From contig NMRA01000023.1 in assembly GCA_002633005.1 (NCBI GenBank), forward strand, positions 640,205 through 704,204: a stretch of 64,000 nt of DNA, in the 5' to 3' direction. The notes under the pieces are model-generated. The model ran no database searches. It was given only the letters and a program-made list of their open reading frames with translations, and was not told the DNA's origin. Shown here piece by piece: positions 14,701 to 24,031 of this stretch. The position numbers were made by a program, and so were the translations under genes. The stretch comes from Phoronis australis (lineage: Eukaryota; Phoronida; Phoronidae). Within the stretch, counting starts at the first letter, position 1. Every line of letters begins with the position of its first letter.

Positions 14701-17700
14701 GCAGGAAGTTAGGATAGCCGTACTCGGTTGCATGTGGAGAATGCCGTGGTTTTAGCTGCAGCAGTTCATTCTGAGTTGACAGAGATTAGTTGTATAAATA
14801 CTGGTTGATTGTGTATAGATTCACTAGCATTTACAACTAACTGGAAGTGACACAGACAGTATGGATAGCAAATCACTGAATTAATTACAGAGAGTTATTT
14901 TCAATACAGCACATTTTTCAGGAGGAGAATGATCCTTCAGTTCAGACAAACCTGATGTTTTTCACCCAAATAAGTTATTCGTTAAACCATCTTGAAAATG
15001 GTAGTCGTAATCATCAAGAGCTAGACAAAAATTATTGTAATGGATGTGCTGACTTAAAAAGCTCAGGATGTGGCGTGTCTCTGGAATCTGAAGTTCTTAC
15101 ACGAAGCAACTATTTGGTGGCCATCTTAGAAAATGGTGGAAGTAATCATTAGAGCCAAACGCAATGAGTCTAAATGGATTAGCCGACCCAGAAAACCAAT
15201 GATACTTGAAGCAAGACGACACACTAATCTGTTTGTGCGAAGTTGTGCGATTCGAAATAGTTTTGAAGGCCATCTTGGAAAATGGCTGATGGTGTCACCA
15301 CGGCCATGCAAAACTTTTCCAATGGATTTGTTGACCCACAAAAGATAGGTAAACATTTTTGAATTTTTAATCTATCACATTTCACTCTCGAGTTATAATG
15401 ATCATCTGCAAATCTGGTGGAAGTAATCATTAGTGCCAAATGCAATGCCTCTCAATGGATTAGTCGACCCACAAAACCTATGATGCGATGTTTGAAGCAA
15501 GACGACACACTAAACTGTTCGTGTGAAGTTGTGCAACTCAAGTAGATTTGGCGGCCATCTTGGAAAATGGCGGACGGTGTCACCACAACCATGTAAAACC
15601 ATTTTCAATGGAATTGTTGACCCACAAAACATAGGTAAACCTTTTTGAATTTTACTCTATCACATTCCACTCTTGAGTTATAGTGCGCATCAGAAAATCT
15701 GGCAGCCATTTTGTCCGCTATCTTGAAAAACCAACTTCCGACACTCCGATTCCGGTAGACTTTTTTCCCACTAAGGCGTGTGAAAGGATACGATTTATGC
15801 AATAAAACCTTCTGTTGCATTTTTTCCGGGTTATCCTTAGAATGACTGGACTAACTGGACTATAAAATATTCAGGCAACAGATTCTAACATGTGAATCTC
15901 CATTGGAGCAAAAGCGTGGCTGCTGATCTGCTTGCTTGGAGGTGTGCCGCTATTTCGTACCTCACGGCATAGGTGAGTGATGAATGCGGAAGGCGAGAAT
16001 TACTGTTACATGAGATCGTTTGATTCTGTAGTACTTCAACGATGAAAGCCAATGTTTCGGGTTATATGCGTTCTAAAACCTCATTATCTTAAAAACTTGT
16101 TTCGTCATTATCACTGGCTCTTGTTCACTATGAATGAAGAGCCGTAGTTATGATACCTATGAGATGAGCAGTTACATGTTAGTGATATATAATCGCCTCA
16201 ACAATGAGTTTTCGGCATCGTACACAGAGGTCCTATTCAATGGATGTTTCGACAAAATCCGTTAGGCCACGCCAACAATAGTTATAGTTGAGAAGTGTCA
16301 ATCGGGAAAATCAAATTTGACGGAGGTCCTCTGCAAGTGCACAATGATGATATTTTAGTAAAACTGATACCGCATATGGAACCAAAGAATCATGAAGAGC
16401 CTCGGAGGAAAATTAAACGTTAGCCGTTACACACAGCGATACCTTTTCGATACCTTGAGTCAGTTTGAAGATTTCTTAACCATTCCCATCAACAGTTTCA
16501 TAAAGATATCGATATCGTTGCAAACAGCCTGGTACTGTGGTTGGGTTGCTAGTATGGTTATTTTACTCTGCATTTAGTATTCGGGAACATGATTAGATGT
16601 GCTGGTCGTTGATATGAATTGTAAATGTTCATCGAAAAGTCATATTCTTGCTTTCGTTTGTAAGGAATGTTTTTAGAACTAAAGACGGAGGGGGGAGCGT
16701 AGTGTTCAGATCTTCCCACGCCCTGATTGGCTGGAATTGATATCATGATACCCATATTAGTCGGTCATGGTGTTTTCTCAGCTTAAATGAATGCAGAGAC
16801 AAAATGCTAGAAACTCACTGTTGGGTTGTGGACGCCATGTCATTATTGTTCCGCGAATAATTAATGATGCCTCAGGAATAGTAGTTAAACCTCAACGTTG
16901 TTTCTAAGGAGATTTGGAAACATAGCAAATATGTTGCTTGTTCCTTACCTGAAAGCTTGACAGAAATGAAATCTCAAGTTTGTGTTCAGTTTAAGTATCA
17001 TGCGTTTTTTCAGTCACAATTTGTGATTTCCAATTGCAACTGCGACAATTACATTCAGCTGAACGAAATTTTTAGTTCTGTCAATAAATGAACCTTCTGT
17101 GAAAAAATAACTTAAACAGCTTTGCACTTATTAAACTAGCACCAGCCTGTGCTATAAAAAAATTCTTGGCTTGGAAAGAACTGAACATTTGATTGAAGTC
17201 ACGCTCAATAATTTGGGATAACCCACCTCGTCATTTTGTGTGATCAATGCGTCTCGGATGATGCACTGAAGTTGTACTGCTTGCTTGTCGTAGGAAGTCG
17301 CCATCCGCGAAATCAGAACAGAGCAAAAAGCCCACGCTGATGTCTTGTCTGTTCCTGAAGCGGGGTCGGAGGACAGTTTCCATGAGTTTACTAAGAACAA
17401 AAAGGTCGACATTATTCCCGATCACGGAGCACGAGAAGAAGCCGATATCGATCAACAAAAGCCTCTGCTATTAGTCGTGAGAAAACACATTCATTATTCT
17501 GTCAAATTGATATCAGTTTAAATAGAGCGGTTTGATGTACTGAGTTGGCCTCGGGTGAAAGAATGGTGATTTAATTTGGTACAAACATAATATAATAGAA
17601 ATGCCGGAGTCAAAGGTTATAAAATAAGCATTTCATTACCTAAATTACTAATACTAACTTATAAATCCCAGTACTAGTGAGCCCAGTCGCCTGACTAAAA

Positions 17701-20700
17701 AACCGGTCGTAAACCCCGTATTCGTAATTCGCGCACAAACTGTTCCGGTAAGCTAGGTAGGTCACCTGCACCCGTTCCTCTTAAAGAGGCATAGAACGTA
17801 AAAATTCGCAAACAATACCTTTTGAACAGATCGTGGCAAATCTACTTTTTAGGGATACTAACGCAAGAGTCATTCACTTTGAAAATTGTGAAAATTTCGA
17901 GAAAAATTCGTGAGATTCACCATTTTTAAAATTCAGACGAAAGATAAACTCTTTCATCCTAATACGGTTTCCAAATTTTCCGACCCTAAAATATGTATGC
18001 GCGCATGCGCTCAAAGAAGTCGGCATGGCTGCTGCCCGAAATTGTCATTTTTTGTTTACATTAAAGGTCAAATGTTACATTTCCCATATAAGGAAAATGT
18101 GTTACGTCTATATCTTGCCATACCAAACAAGGATGGGTGCTTTCCCGTGTTGGAGAAAAATTGACGAAGTGACGACCAGTTGACAGATCTCTTTTTTGAA
18201 ACTTGAAACTATAGGAAAAATGCTTTGAGCAAACCGTAAAAATACCTGGTGAACAGTTTGACCTCTATTTCAGTGGCAGAGAACAACTTTGGTTAATTCA
18301 ATTTAGTCTGTTTTTTGCTTTCTATACCACTTAAATATCTCGTGCTGTTTTCTTTGCGGCCTGTTCCTCTAAATAACCTTAGCCTCGTTCTAGCCTTCTA
18401 CGCACAATCAGTGTCGGCAGAAGCCGGTAACCCACGCAAGCATTATCTCCTACACTTCCTTCTTTGTAGAGTCACATGGGTTGTCTTGTCTGATAGGGGT
18501 GATTCAGTGCTGTCCCCTTACTACGAACTGACACAAGCATAAGTGGAATTATCATGTGTTGCCGTAACAAAGATTTATTGTGATGAGGGGACCAAGTTTG
18601 TACGTTTGTTGAGATGGCCAACCATTGTTGCTAAGTTTCTCGAAATCATTCCATGACCATCATGAGTCGGAATTAATTGCAATAGGAACCCCGTGAGCGT
18701 GCGCCTCTCATTTAAAGCACGTTTTTGACCAAATTTGCCATCCCAAGATCGTCTCATCGATGTTAAAATGGGCTCTGAGATTGAGAATGATGTCCCCAAG
18801 CTCAGGAAATGGCCTATTTAGGGACCCAGGCGTTTTTACATTATTTGCATTATAGTATATCGTTCGGCAATCTTCTTGGTATATGAGCCATACATGGCAA
18901 AAACGCTTGTGATCTCTTCAAAGGGTCTAAACACTAGCCGTATAGAATGCTACTGATTTACAGTATAATTGCGAATTGCATTTCGCCCTGTTTACTCTTT
19001 TAATATCGGTCTCGAACGTTTTCTTACTATGACAACACTTGGCTTGTCCCGTTACAAACTTACAGACCAGCAACAGGTCAAGAAACGCGTCGGATTCCAT
19101 TCAAAATGGACCAGTATGGAGGCACAAAGACTATCTCCGCTTGTAAATCGCAGATCGGCTGTTGATTTTGATTCTTCGGATGAGAACTCTAATTATATTT
19201 AAAGTGACAGCTAAACACGACGAAATACAGCTCTTTCAAGTGTCATTTCTATTTTCAGGAACTGAACCACGTTCCCCTAGATTCCATGGTATCCTATTTT
19301 GTGATCTTAAATGCAATCGAGGAAAATTTAACAGAATACAAGGCTATTCGAGAAGACTTGGATAAGGTTAGTTTACAAATTCTGGTCTGAACTCAAATTG
19401 GCGTTCTCTGGCACTCGTCGCATTTGTGTTTGATAGACTAATACGATGTTCCAAATGAGCTCAACTCTTAAACGGTAGTGACACATAGGACGGATGATGG
19501 ATATTTGTAATGAATGTGGTCTCTGTGAGCCGGCAATATTTTCTGGCATAGAAGCTAAGTTGAGACGATACACTTGCACATGTTAAAAAGGAATCACTGG
19601 TATTTACTACGTCGCTTTCCATTTCTTCCAGATAGCAGAAGTAATCATGGCGGCCAATTTTGGTTCCGAGCGAGAGGACGGAGAAGACCATTACGCTGAA
19701 TATTTAAAACATTCAGGAAAAAACGCGCCGTCCGACATGTCTATGGTGGCAGATAAGCTGGCATGTACTATTGTGACGTGCAGTATTTGTTGACTCGCTT
19801 TCTCCTCACTTTCTGTTTAAATATGGAAATCATGAAATGAGCTAATTAACTGTATTGAACTGGACTCGAAATTTTCTTTGCCATGAGAGCAATTGGCCTT
19901 CAAAACGGGATTGGTTTAATTTTGGAAAGGCTGGCGATCCTTTTCAAAGTAGAGACTTTTGACACTCTTTTTGAAAAGTTACTCAACTTGCTAATGCCGT
20001 GGACTACTCATGTTCTGGAGTTTATGTCTCCAAAGGTTGTTGTACTTTTCACTGTTATCATTGTCAGTGAAGGGAAATCATACTTATTAAGTTAAATTAC
20101 AGAAGAAAGGTGACATATTGTCGAATCTCATGAAGATGAAAACAAGCAACATAACGGGATTTGACCGCAAACCGCGGAGGCAAAGCACTAAGGTAATATC
20201 AAATCGTCTGCGATATGAAACATTCTCTAAATGCTTATGACTACGGTGGGCTAACAAAGATGTCTACTTTTTAAGAACGATCATGGGCAGGCCTCGACGT
20301 TTTAATAAACTGTACGTGCAAGAAATGGAATGACTAAAATGCTATGGATGATTTCCAATACCTTTATTCACGTACAGTATTTTGGGTAATAGTCGCTTAA
20401 AGAGGTCCTGGATTTTGAAAACACTTTTCCCGTTATTCAGTGGGGGAAATAAGTTCTCAAAAAGCGGGACCCCAGGCTTTAGGGGTGCTGCATGTGTATA
20501 TTGTGCATTGTGGTTAATATACAGTGGCGGATCTAGGATATCACAAGGGGGGGGCAACATTTTGTCCGGCTGTAAGCATTTGCGCAAAGTGAACCACAAT
20601 TGTAGATGCGCATAGCACCGAATGGGCGAACCCCCCTCCCGCTCAGGAAATTTTTCTGTTTTTACCTCTAAAATTCAAGCATTTTCCTTGATTCCTGAAG

Positions 20701-23700
20701 TAGTATCCAAGAAAAAAAGGAAAAAAAATGAAAACACGGAGAACGTGTCAAACAGGAAAAACTGAACGTACCAAAGACTCGAACTCCCGACCTGGCGAAC
20801 GAAGAGCACTTGCGTAACCACTACACCACCACGATTTACCTACAAATCTGTTACTAAAAGACCTACTTGTTTATGGTCCACAGCGTTTGCGTGCGAAACC
20901 TACTTCTTTTCGTAATGCTATACTTTTTATATTTTGTGCCATCAATTCTTAACAAATTTGTTGTATTTTTAAATAGTCTTCAAATGCCCAAAAGACCAAA
21001 TCCGTTTTTCGTGTTGGCAATAATGACGGGATTGCTTTGGAAATCGTCTTAAGATAAGGTTTGACAAAGAGAGTATTGCGAGTTTCTGAGTGATTCACTA
21101 AGGCTTCGATTAACATTCACACCTCACCAGCAGCTTCTGTTTTTTCATCGTCACTCAGGTTCCATTCTCTTTAAATTTTCTTCATTGCACAGTGGAGCAG
21201 AAGACAAAAACGGGGTCGTAGTACGCAGCGCCACTGCCGGTCGCCTGGGATATCGCGGGAAAGCCTATACTTAGCCATAGTTCCGTTACGAATGCGCCGT
21301 GTTCCGAATTTGACGCTTGAAATTGGGTTTGAGCCCCCCAAACTCTAAAACTGCACACATTTAAATCTTTTTTCATCCGTATAATTTTAATTACCGGGGT
21401 TAATTAATAAACTCACCATTTCCCTAAGCTCTTACTTTTTTATTGTTTATGCGGCAGCCAAGGGGGGGGGGGGGNNNNNNNNNNNNNNNNNNNNNNNNNN
21501 GGCACGATTACAGACGTGACATTGTCTGGTTCCTGAAAGACAGCGTACAGGCTGTGTATGTGCACGTGTTTATGTTAGGTATTCCCGCGAGGGGACAGTA
21601 TTGAGTTTATCCGAGAGTTATAAGACACGATTACAAATGTGACTTACATCCTCCGTCTGGTTCCTGAATGACAGTGTATATGTCCCTAACGATCTTCTTT
21701 TTGATAGTTGCTTTGATCCATTCTTGATATGGGAGATGATGAGAAAGGTCACACGCACTGAAGTGAGGCTAATTTGTACTTGTAGGCTGGTCTAGATGAG
21801 TTCATCATGAACGCTGCCTGTGATTTGATGCACGTACCGGACAAAAGCATGTCCAAGAAACAAGTGAATAACAAACTGTTCAAGATAGGGAAAGGCTTGT
21901 CCGAGGCTTTCTCTGAAGTAAGATCTATTTAAACGTCATTACAAAAATGGGGCTACACAAACGTATGATTTCCGGGCACTCATGGAAAAACGTCAAAAAT
22001 CTATCTTACAAAACTATAGCGCGTTGGTCAAGTTTTTGTCATTCGACATCAACTGGTGTTTTTTAGGAATGCCGGTATTAATTATAGACAGAAATTCCGT
22101 AACGTCTTCTGTCCGTATGTTACTGAATAAGTTGCGATGTGCCTCAGCTCGACCGGGAGATGCGTTCTAGATGTACATGTACGTTCTATACTTTTAGTCA
22201 TTGGAAGATGAGTTTGCAATCCGAATAGAATATGTTCTCTGAATACCATTTACTATTTTAAACCTGTTACCCGTATCACAGTTTATACATTTCTATTAAA
22301 AATGACAATCGCCTATGATTAGACTTGATCCGAGGAAAAACGTTCAAAATTTCTGTCTGCAGGAACACGTTATTTCAAATGGTGGTGGTCGGCGTGGAGT
22401 AAAATCTGTTACCAGCAAAGTAAGTCTCCCAGTCACGTGTGTACAATAAGTTTCCATTGGGTATGTTTCTATGTACATGCATGATTCTAAGATCGCGCGT
22501 ATCGTTGGCAGCAGAATACCGATTTATTAGTGTAATTATTACCAAATTATTTCAGTAATAATTCTTTAGCCAGTCAGAACCATAATAATAACAGCAATGA
22601 ATATTTATTACTGTGACACTTCTTTATTACTATATATTTATTCCTGGCTTCTGATTGGCTTAAGAATCATTATTGAAATAATTCTATTAGAGTCATTGGG
22701 TAAAAAATCGGACCACTTTGTCTGTCTCGCAGACACGTTTGCTGGTTGATCAACACTGCTCGCGCACATAATATTTCTGTGCTGGGGGTGTCATTTCTGT
22801 GCTCACGAAACATCTCGCCGATAGAGCTATTGGACTATTTTTGTTGCCGTTTCACTTTTTCAATATGTTAATATTTCTCTCTGCATGCGATTGTCAAGTT
22901 TGTTTTAAAAATTAAATGTTGATTCTTTATGGATACTCGTGTTCACGGGATCATACATGTAGTATACGCGAGGACATCCGACATGTATTGTTGAGCACAA
23001 AGTGAGGTCAACAGTGTTTCATTGTGCCCTTAAACACACTTCCTTATATGTGCGTTTTTAGCTGATTTTTTGTTTTCATTTCATGGCTTAAAGCTGCCAT
23101 TCGCCCTATTTAGCTGGCTAAAAGCAAACATTGAATTGGTCCTTTTACTCTTATGCAATCGGTCTCATAATATTCCTTACCGTGATAGGACCCCATTTAC
23201 CTAGCCATATCAAGTCTCAACAAATGACTACGAGCCACTTTCGAAGCTGCAATTTTAAGGTCGACCAACCCCAAGCATTTTCTCGGGTCACTAGTGGTAA
23301 TGGAAACTTTCACAGTAAGGAGTATTATGATACCTGCCCATATTTATAAGAGAATAAAGTACATAATTGGATTTTTTAGCCACCTAAACATAATATATTA
23401 TTATTACCATCATTATTATCACTTATCATTACCATTTATCATTATCATTGTCAGTATATTTATTCACAAAATTCTTAAAGAGAATGGTGCGACATTTTCA
23501 TTGACTGGACTAATTTTGTTTTGAAAACCTTATAACGTTGTTATATTTGGAGGTCAACAATTTGCAGGAGTTTGCAGCAGTTAGCAGCAGTTTGCTTAAA
23601 TCTCATTACGTGTATTTGTGGTGACTGGTAATTTCATTGACTTACTTCTGTTTCAGGATAGTCATTTCAAGGAAAACAATAAAGGTACAAGTGTTGACAA

Positions 23701-23773
23701 GACTAAAGAAAGGAATTTAAAGCAAAAAAAATTCAGCGTACCGCCGACAAGAGGCTCTGGAAGTCGTAACTAA
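2708..23773 (+). CDS. CATSPER4: CatSper4, sperm cation channel pore subunit
   Basis: One of four pore-forming subunits of the flagellar CatSper calcium channel; six-transmembrane voltage-gated-channel fold. Exons, all phase-compatible: 2708-2853, 4792-4858, 5259-5421, 5923-5995, 6107-6165, 9550-9660, 10207-10271, 10575-10685, 17294-17476, 19259-19366, 19632-about 19760, 20103-20192, 21786-21917, 22363-22419, 23657-23773. From the ATG at 2726 the product is about 530 aa; human CATSPER4 is about 470. S1 lies at about residues 43-58, S2 69-90, S3 100-118, S4 120-144 with six arginines, S5 165-186, pore 201-222 with the CatSper filter TQDGW, S6 231-258. Stretches such as [18 protein letters not shown], and [11 protein letters not shown] after S6 match the vertebrate CatSper4 family as I know it. 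The start is uncertain: the frame is open back to the acceptor at 2707, so a further 5' coding exon is possible. The donor of the 19632 exon is also unclear (19745, 19760 or 19772, all in frame). The C-terminus is basic and longer than in mammals. Confidence 0.93.
4626..4692 (+). repeat. tRNA-derived SINE head
   Basis: A perfect RNA polymerase III B box (GGTTCGAGTCC, 4672-4682) lies downstream of an A-box-like GAGTGGGATTGAGCTCC. The tRNA cloverleaf is not intact, so this is a SINE head and not a tRNA gene. It lies in the first large CATSPER4 intron. Confidence 0.5.
5259..5421 (+). CDS. CATSPER4: CATSPER4 exon: S2-S3
   Basis: Encodes S2 (with FICELLLKW), the WNVLDF motif and S3. The exon is taken to end at 5421, where CCAA|GTCAGT gives the phase-1 junction the next exon needs (joined GPTLTFLG). 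The frame stays open to 5471 but that tail has no counterpart in the family. Confidence 0.9.
5523..5607. repeat. Perfect 41-bp inverted repeat with AAA loop
   Basis: Arm 5523-5563 is the exact reverse complement of 5567-5607, separated by 5564-5566 (AAA). The motif TATAAAATCAAAGATTTT occurs both at about 5510 and again at the hairpin tip. Lies 101 bp after the S2-S3 exon, inside the intron. Confidence 0.95.
5641..5840 (+). repeat. Diverged direct repeat, copy 1
   Basis: Shares with 6525-6725 the ordered blocks AATTGGGTCACG, CATGT(C)TTT, GCAAAACAA, TTTGATATRAA and GAAATCTC/GAGATCTC. The two copies flank the S4 exons. Confidence 0.7.
5923..5995 (+). CDS. CATSPER4: CATSPER4 exon: S4 voltage sensor
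   Basis: Seventy-three nucleotides encoding a regular every-third-residue arginine ladder, [17 protein letters not shown], with six arginines in register. This is the charge pattern of a working voltage sensor. Confidence 0.92.
6525..6725 (+). repeat. Diverged direct repeat, copy 2
   Basis: Partner of 5641-5840, same orientation, with substitutions and small indels throughout. Confidence 0.7.
6726..7725. other. Intron sequence, nothing recognised
   Basis: Part of the 3.4-kb CATSPER4 intron between the S4-S5 linker and S5. Only short chance frames are present. Confidence 0.5.
7726..8035 (+). repeat. Dispersed repeat; second copy at 56760-57060 (-)
   Basis: From about 7770 the sequence matches the reverse complement of 57060-56760 in ordered blocks (GTTATGTTACTAAAGAAAGT, TTGCATAGTTGT, GTCTAAG, ATGTTCGCTGC). 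Its first 45 bp (7726-7770) carry the GAACTCTAGCCCTGGAATGC motif found at three other places in the window. Confidence 0.75.
8521..8572. repeat. (AC)n microsatellite with 17-base gap
   Basis: AC dinucleotides on both sides of unknown bases 8538-8554, so the gap is probably more of the same repeat. Confidence 0.95.
8770..9015 (-). repeat. Dispersed repeat; second copy at 40185-40345 (+)
   Basis: Reverse complement matches 40185-40345 in ordered blocks: the GGAATGC core near 8978-9012, then TAATTTCATTGCTTCA, CATTTTGT(C/T)ATTATTG, TCAAGCGAGACTC and AAAATTAGTCAA. Confidence 0.75.
9550..9660 (+). CDS. CATSPER4: CATSPER4 exon: S5
   Basis: The first residues after the split aspartate codon are [19 protein letters not shown], the S5 helix, followed by [13 protein letters not shown] leading to the pore turret. 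Acceptor TTCCTCAG; donor GTAATA, weak but in phase. Confidence 0.92.
10207..10271 (+). CDS. CATSPER4: CATSPER4 exon: pore and selectivity filter
   Basis: Encodes [20 protein letters not shown]. The T-x-D-x-W filter places a single aspartate in the pore, as in every CatSper pore subunit, where four subunits together form the calcium-selective ring. Confidence 0.95.
10575..10685 (+). CDS. CATSPER4: CATSPER4 exon: S6
   Basis: Thirty-seven codons ending [14 protein letters not shown] at a GTATGT donor. This is the S6 helix with the asparagine conserved in the channel superfamily. The next coding exon is 6.6 kb away, beyond the transposon at 10931-15860. Confidence 0.93.
12170..14760 (+). pseudogene. 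Transposon-encoded PIN-like/CXC protein remnant
   Basis: Fragments in shifting frames: [16 protein letters not shown] (about 12200), [16 protein letters not shown] (about 12960), [18 protein letters not shown] (about 13125), a 106-codon frame at 13273-13593, [14 protein letters not shown] (about 14045), [11 protein letters not shown] (about 14206), [15 protein letters not shown] (about 14570) and a cysteine cluster [18 protein letters not shown] (about 14661). The order (nuclease-like ADDTDLL core, GCNTT, then a CXC zinc cluster) matches proteins often annotated TSO1/tesmin-like in cnidarians, molluscs and echinoderms. At least five stops or frameshifts separate the pieces. Its role in transposition is not established to my knowledge. 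Confidence 0.7.
15133..15690 (+). repeat. Tandem duplication of about 283 bp in the transposon 3' end
   Basis: Unit 1 starts at 15133 (GGTGGAAGTAATCATTAG) and unit 2 at about 15416 with the same words. Shared blocks include AAGCAAGACGACACACTAA, GGCCATCTTGGAAAATGG and TTGTTGACCCACAAAA. Confidence 0.85.
15861..17293. other. Intron sequence, nothing recognised
   Basis: CATSPER4 intron between the transposon and the acidic cytoplasmic exon. No domain or repeat identified. Confidence 0.5.
17294..17476 (+). CDS. CATSPER4: CATSPER4 exon: cytoplasmic, acidic, after S6
   Basis: Acceptor CGTAG|GAA, donor GTC|GTGAGA, 61 codons, phase 0 on both sides. It begins [12 protein letters not shown] directly after S6 and is rich in Glu, Asp and Lys, ending [11 protein letters not shown]. 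Mammalian CatSper4 has an acidic segment at the same place. Predicted from frame, phase and splice sites; it is the least conserved exon of the model. Confidence 0.7.
17477..18960. other. Intron sequence, nothing recognised
   Basis: CATSPER4 intron. Contains chance open frames only. Confidence 0.5.
18961..19115 (+). repeat. Dispersed repeat, short copy
   Basis: GCATTTCGCCCTGTTTACTCTTTTAATATCGGTCTCG-type words resemble 23128-23345 and 24815-25050, with the ATCGGTCTC core shared by all three. Confidence 0.45.
20770..20840 (-). repeat. tRNA-derived SINE head (minus strand)
   Basis: On the minus strand TGGTGTAGTGGTTACGCAAG (A-box region) is followed by GGGAGTTCGAGTC (B box). Folding is imperfect, so it is read as a SINE. 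Upstream at about 20521 is the CAGTGGCGGATCTAGG motif seen in many animal repeats. Confidence 0.6.
21501..21682 (+). repeat. Tandem pair of about 125-bp units
   Basis: GRCACGATTACARAYGTGAC followed by GTCTGGTTCCTGAA and GACAG occurs at about 21501 and again at about 21625. The array adjoins a poly-G run and the 26-base gap 21475-21500, so more units may be missing. Confidence 0.7.
22541..22687. mobile_element. MITE-like foldback, about 145 bp
   Basis: Left arm 22545-22585 (AATTATTTCAGTAATAATTC, TTTAGCCAGTCAGAACC) is inverted at about 22642-22686 (GGCTTCTGATTGGCTTAAG, TTGAAATAATTCT). The centre is pure AT. Confidence 0.65.
23128..23345 (+). repeat. Dispersed repeat, copy 1
   Basis: Shares ATCGGTCTC(A/G)TAATATTC, TTACCGTG, a TTTTCGAA/TTTCGAAG block, CCAAC and GGAGTCACT/GGGTCACT blocks in the same order with 24815-25050. 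Confidence 0.7.
23396..23460. repeat. Degenerate ATT/ATC microsatellite
   Basis: Runs of ATTATT and ATCATT words immediately upstream of the last CATSPER4 intron half. Confidence 0.8.
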
Positions 23774-24025
23774 TATCAGCTGGAATGGGTTTACCCTGCC
23801 AATCTTGATTCAATGCAATATTATTTGATAGAGTTGGTGAATAACCAATAACGTGTTGACCACACTATCACTGTTACAAGGTTTAGTGTTTGTCGCTTAT
23901 GGGTTGGACAGTTTAGTTGTTGCAATTTAATATCAACTCAGTTTCATTGAGAGACTAATACATGCTTGGATTCTTGTCTGATGTTTATTGAAAAGTTCAC
24001 CTGTCTCTAACCAATTCAACACGGC

Positions 24026-24031
24026 TTTATT
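24026..24031 (-). terminator. Poly(A) signal AATAAA of the Kazal gene
   Basis: CAATAAAG on the minus strand: the TAA stop codon is embedded in the AATAAA hexamer, leaving a very short 3' untranslated region. Confidence 0.75.

Larger units (their letters stand above)
10931..15860 (+). mobile_element. 4.9-kb inverted-repeat DNA transposon with PIN/CXC-type protein
   Basis: About 150-bp terminal inverted repeats: 10931-11090 matches the reverse complement of about 15700-15860, sharing GTCCAGTCATTCTA, TGCAACAGA, TTGCATAAAT, TCTACCG, AATCGGAGTG and GGTTTTTCAAGAT. Subterminal DNA is rich in AAAATGGC. Internal frames encode a broken protein of a family common in invertebrate genomes, so this is a decayed autonomous element. 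It sits in the CATSPER4 intron after S6. No target-site duplication could be called with confidence. Confidence 0.85.
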
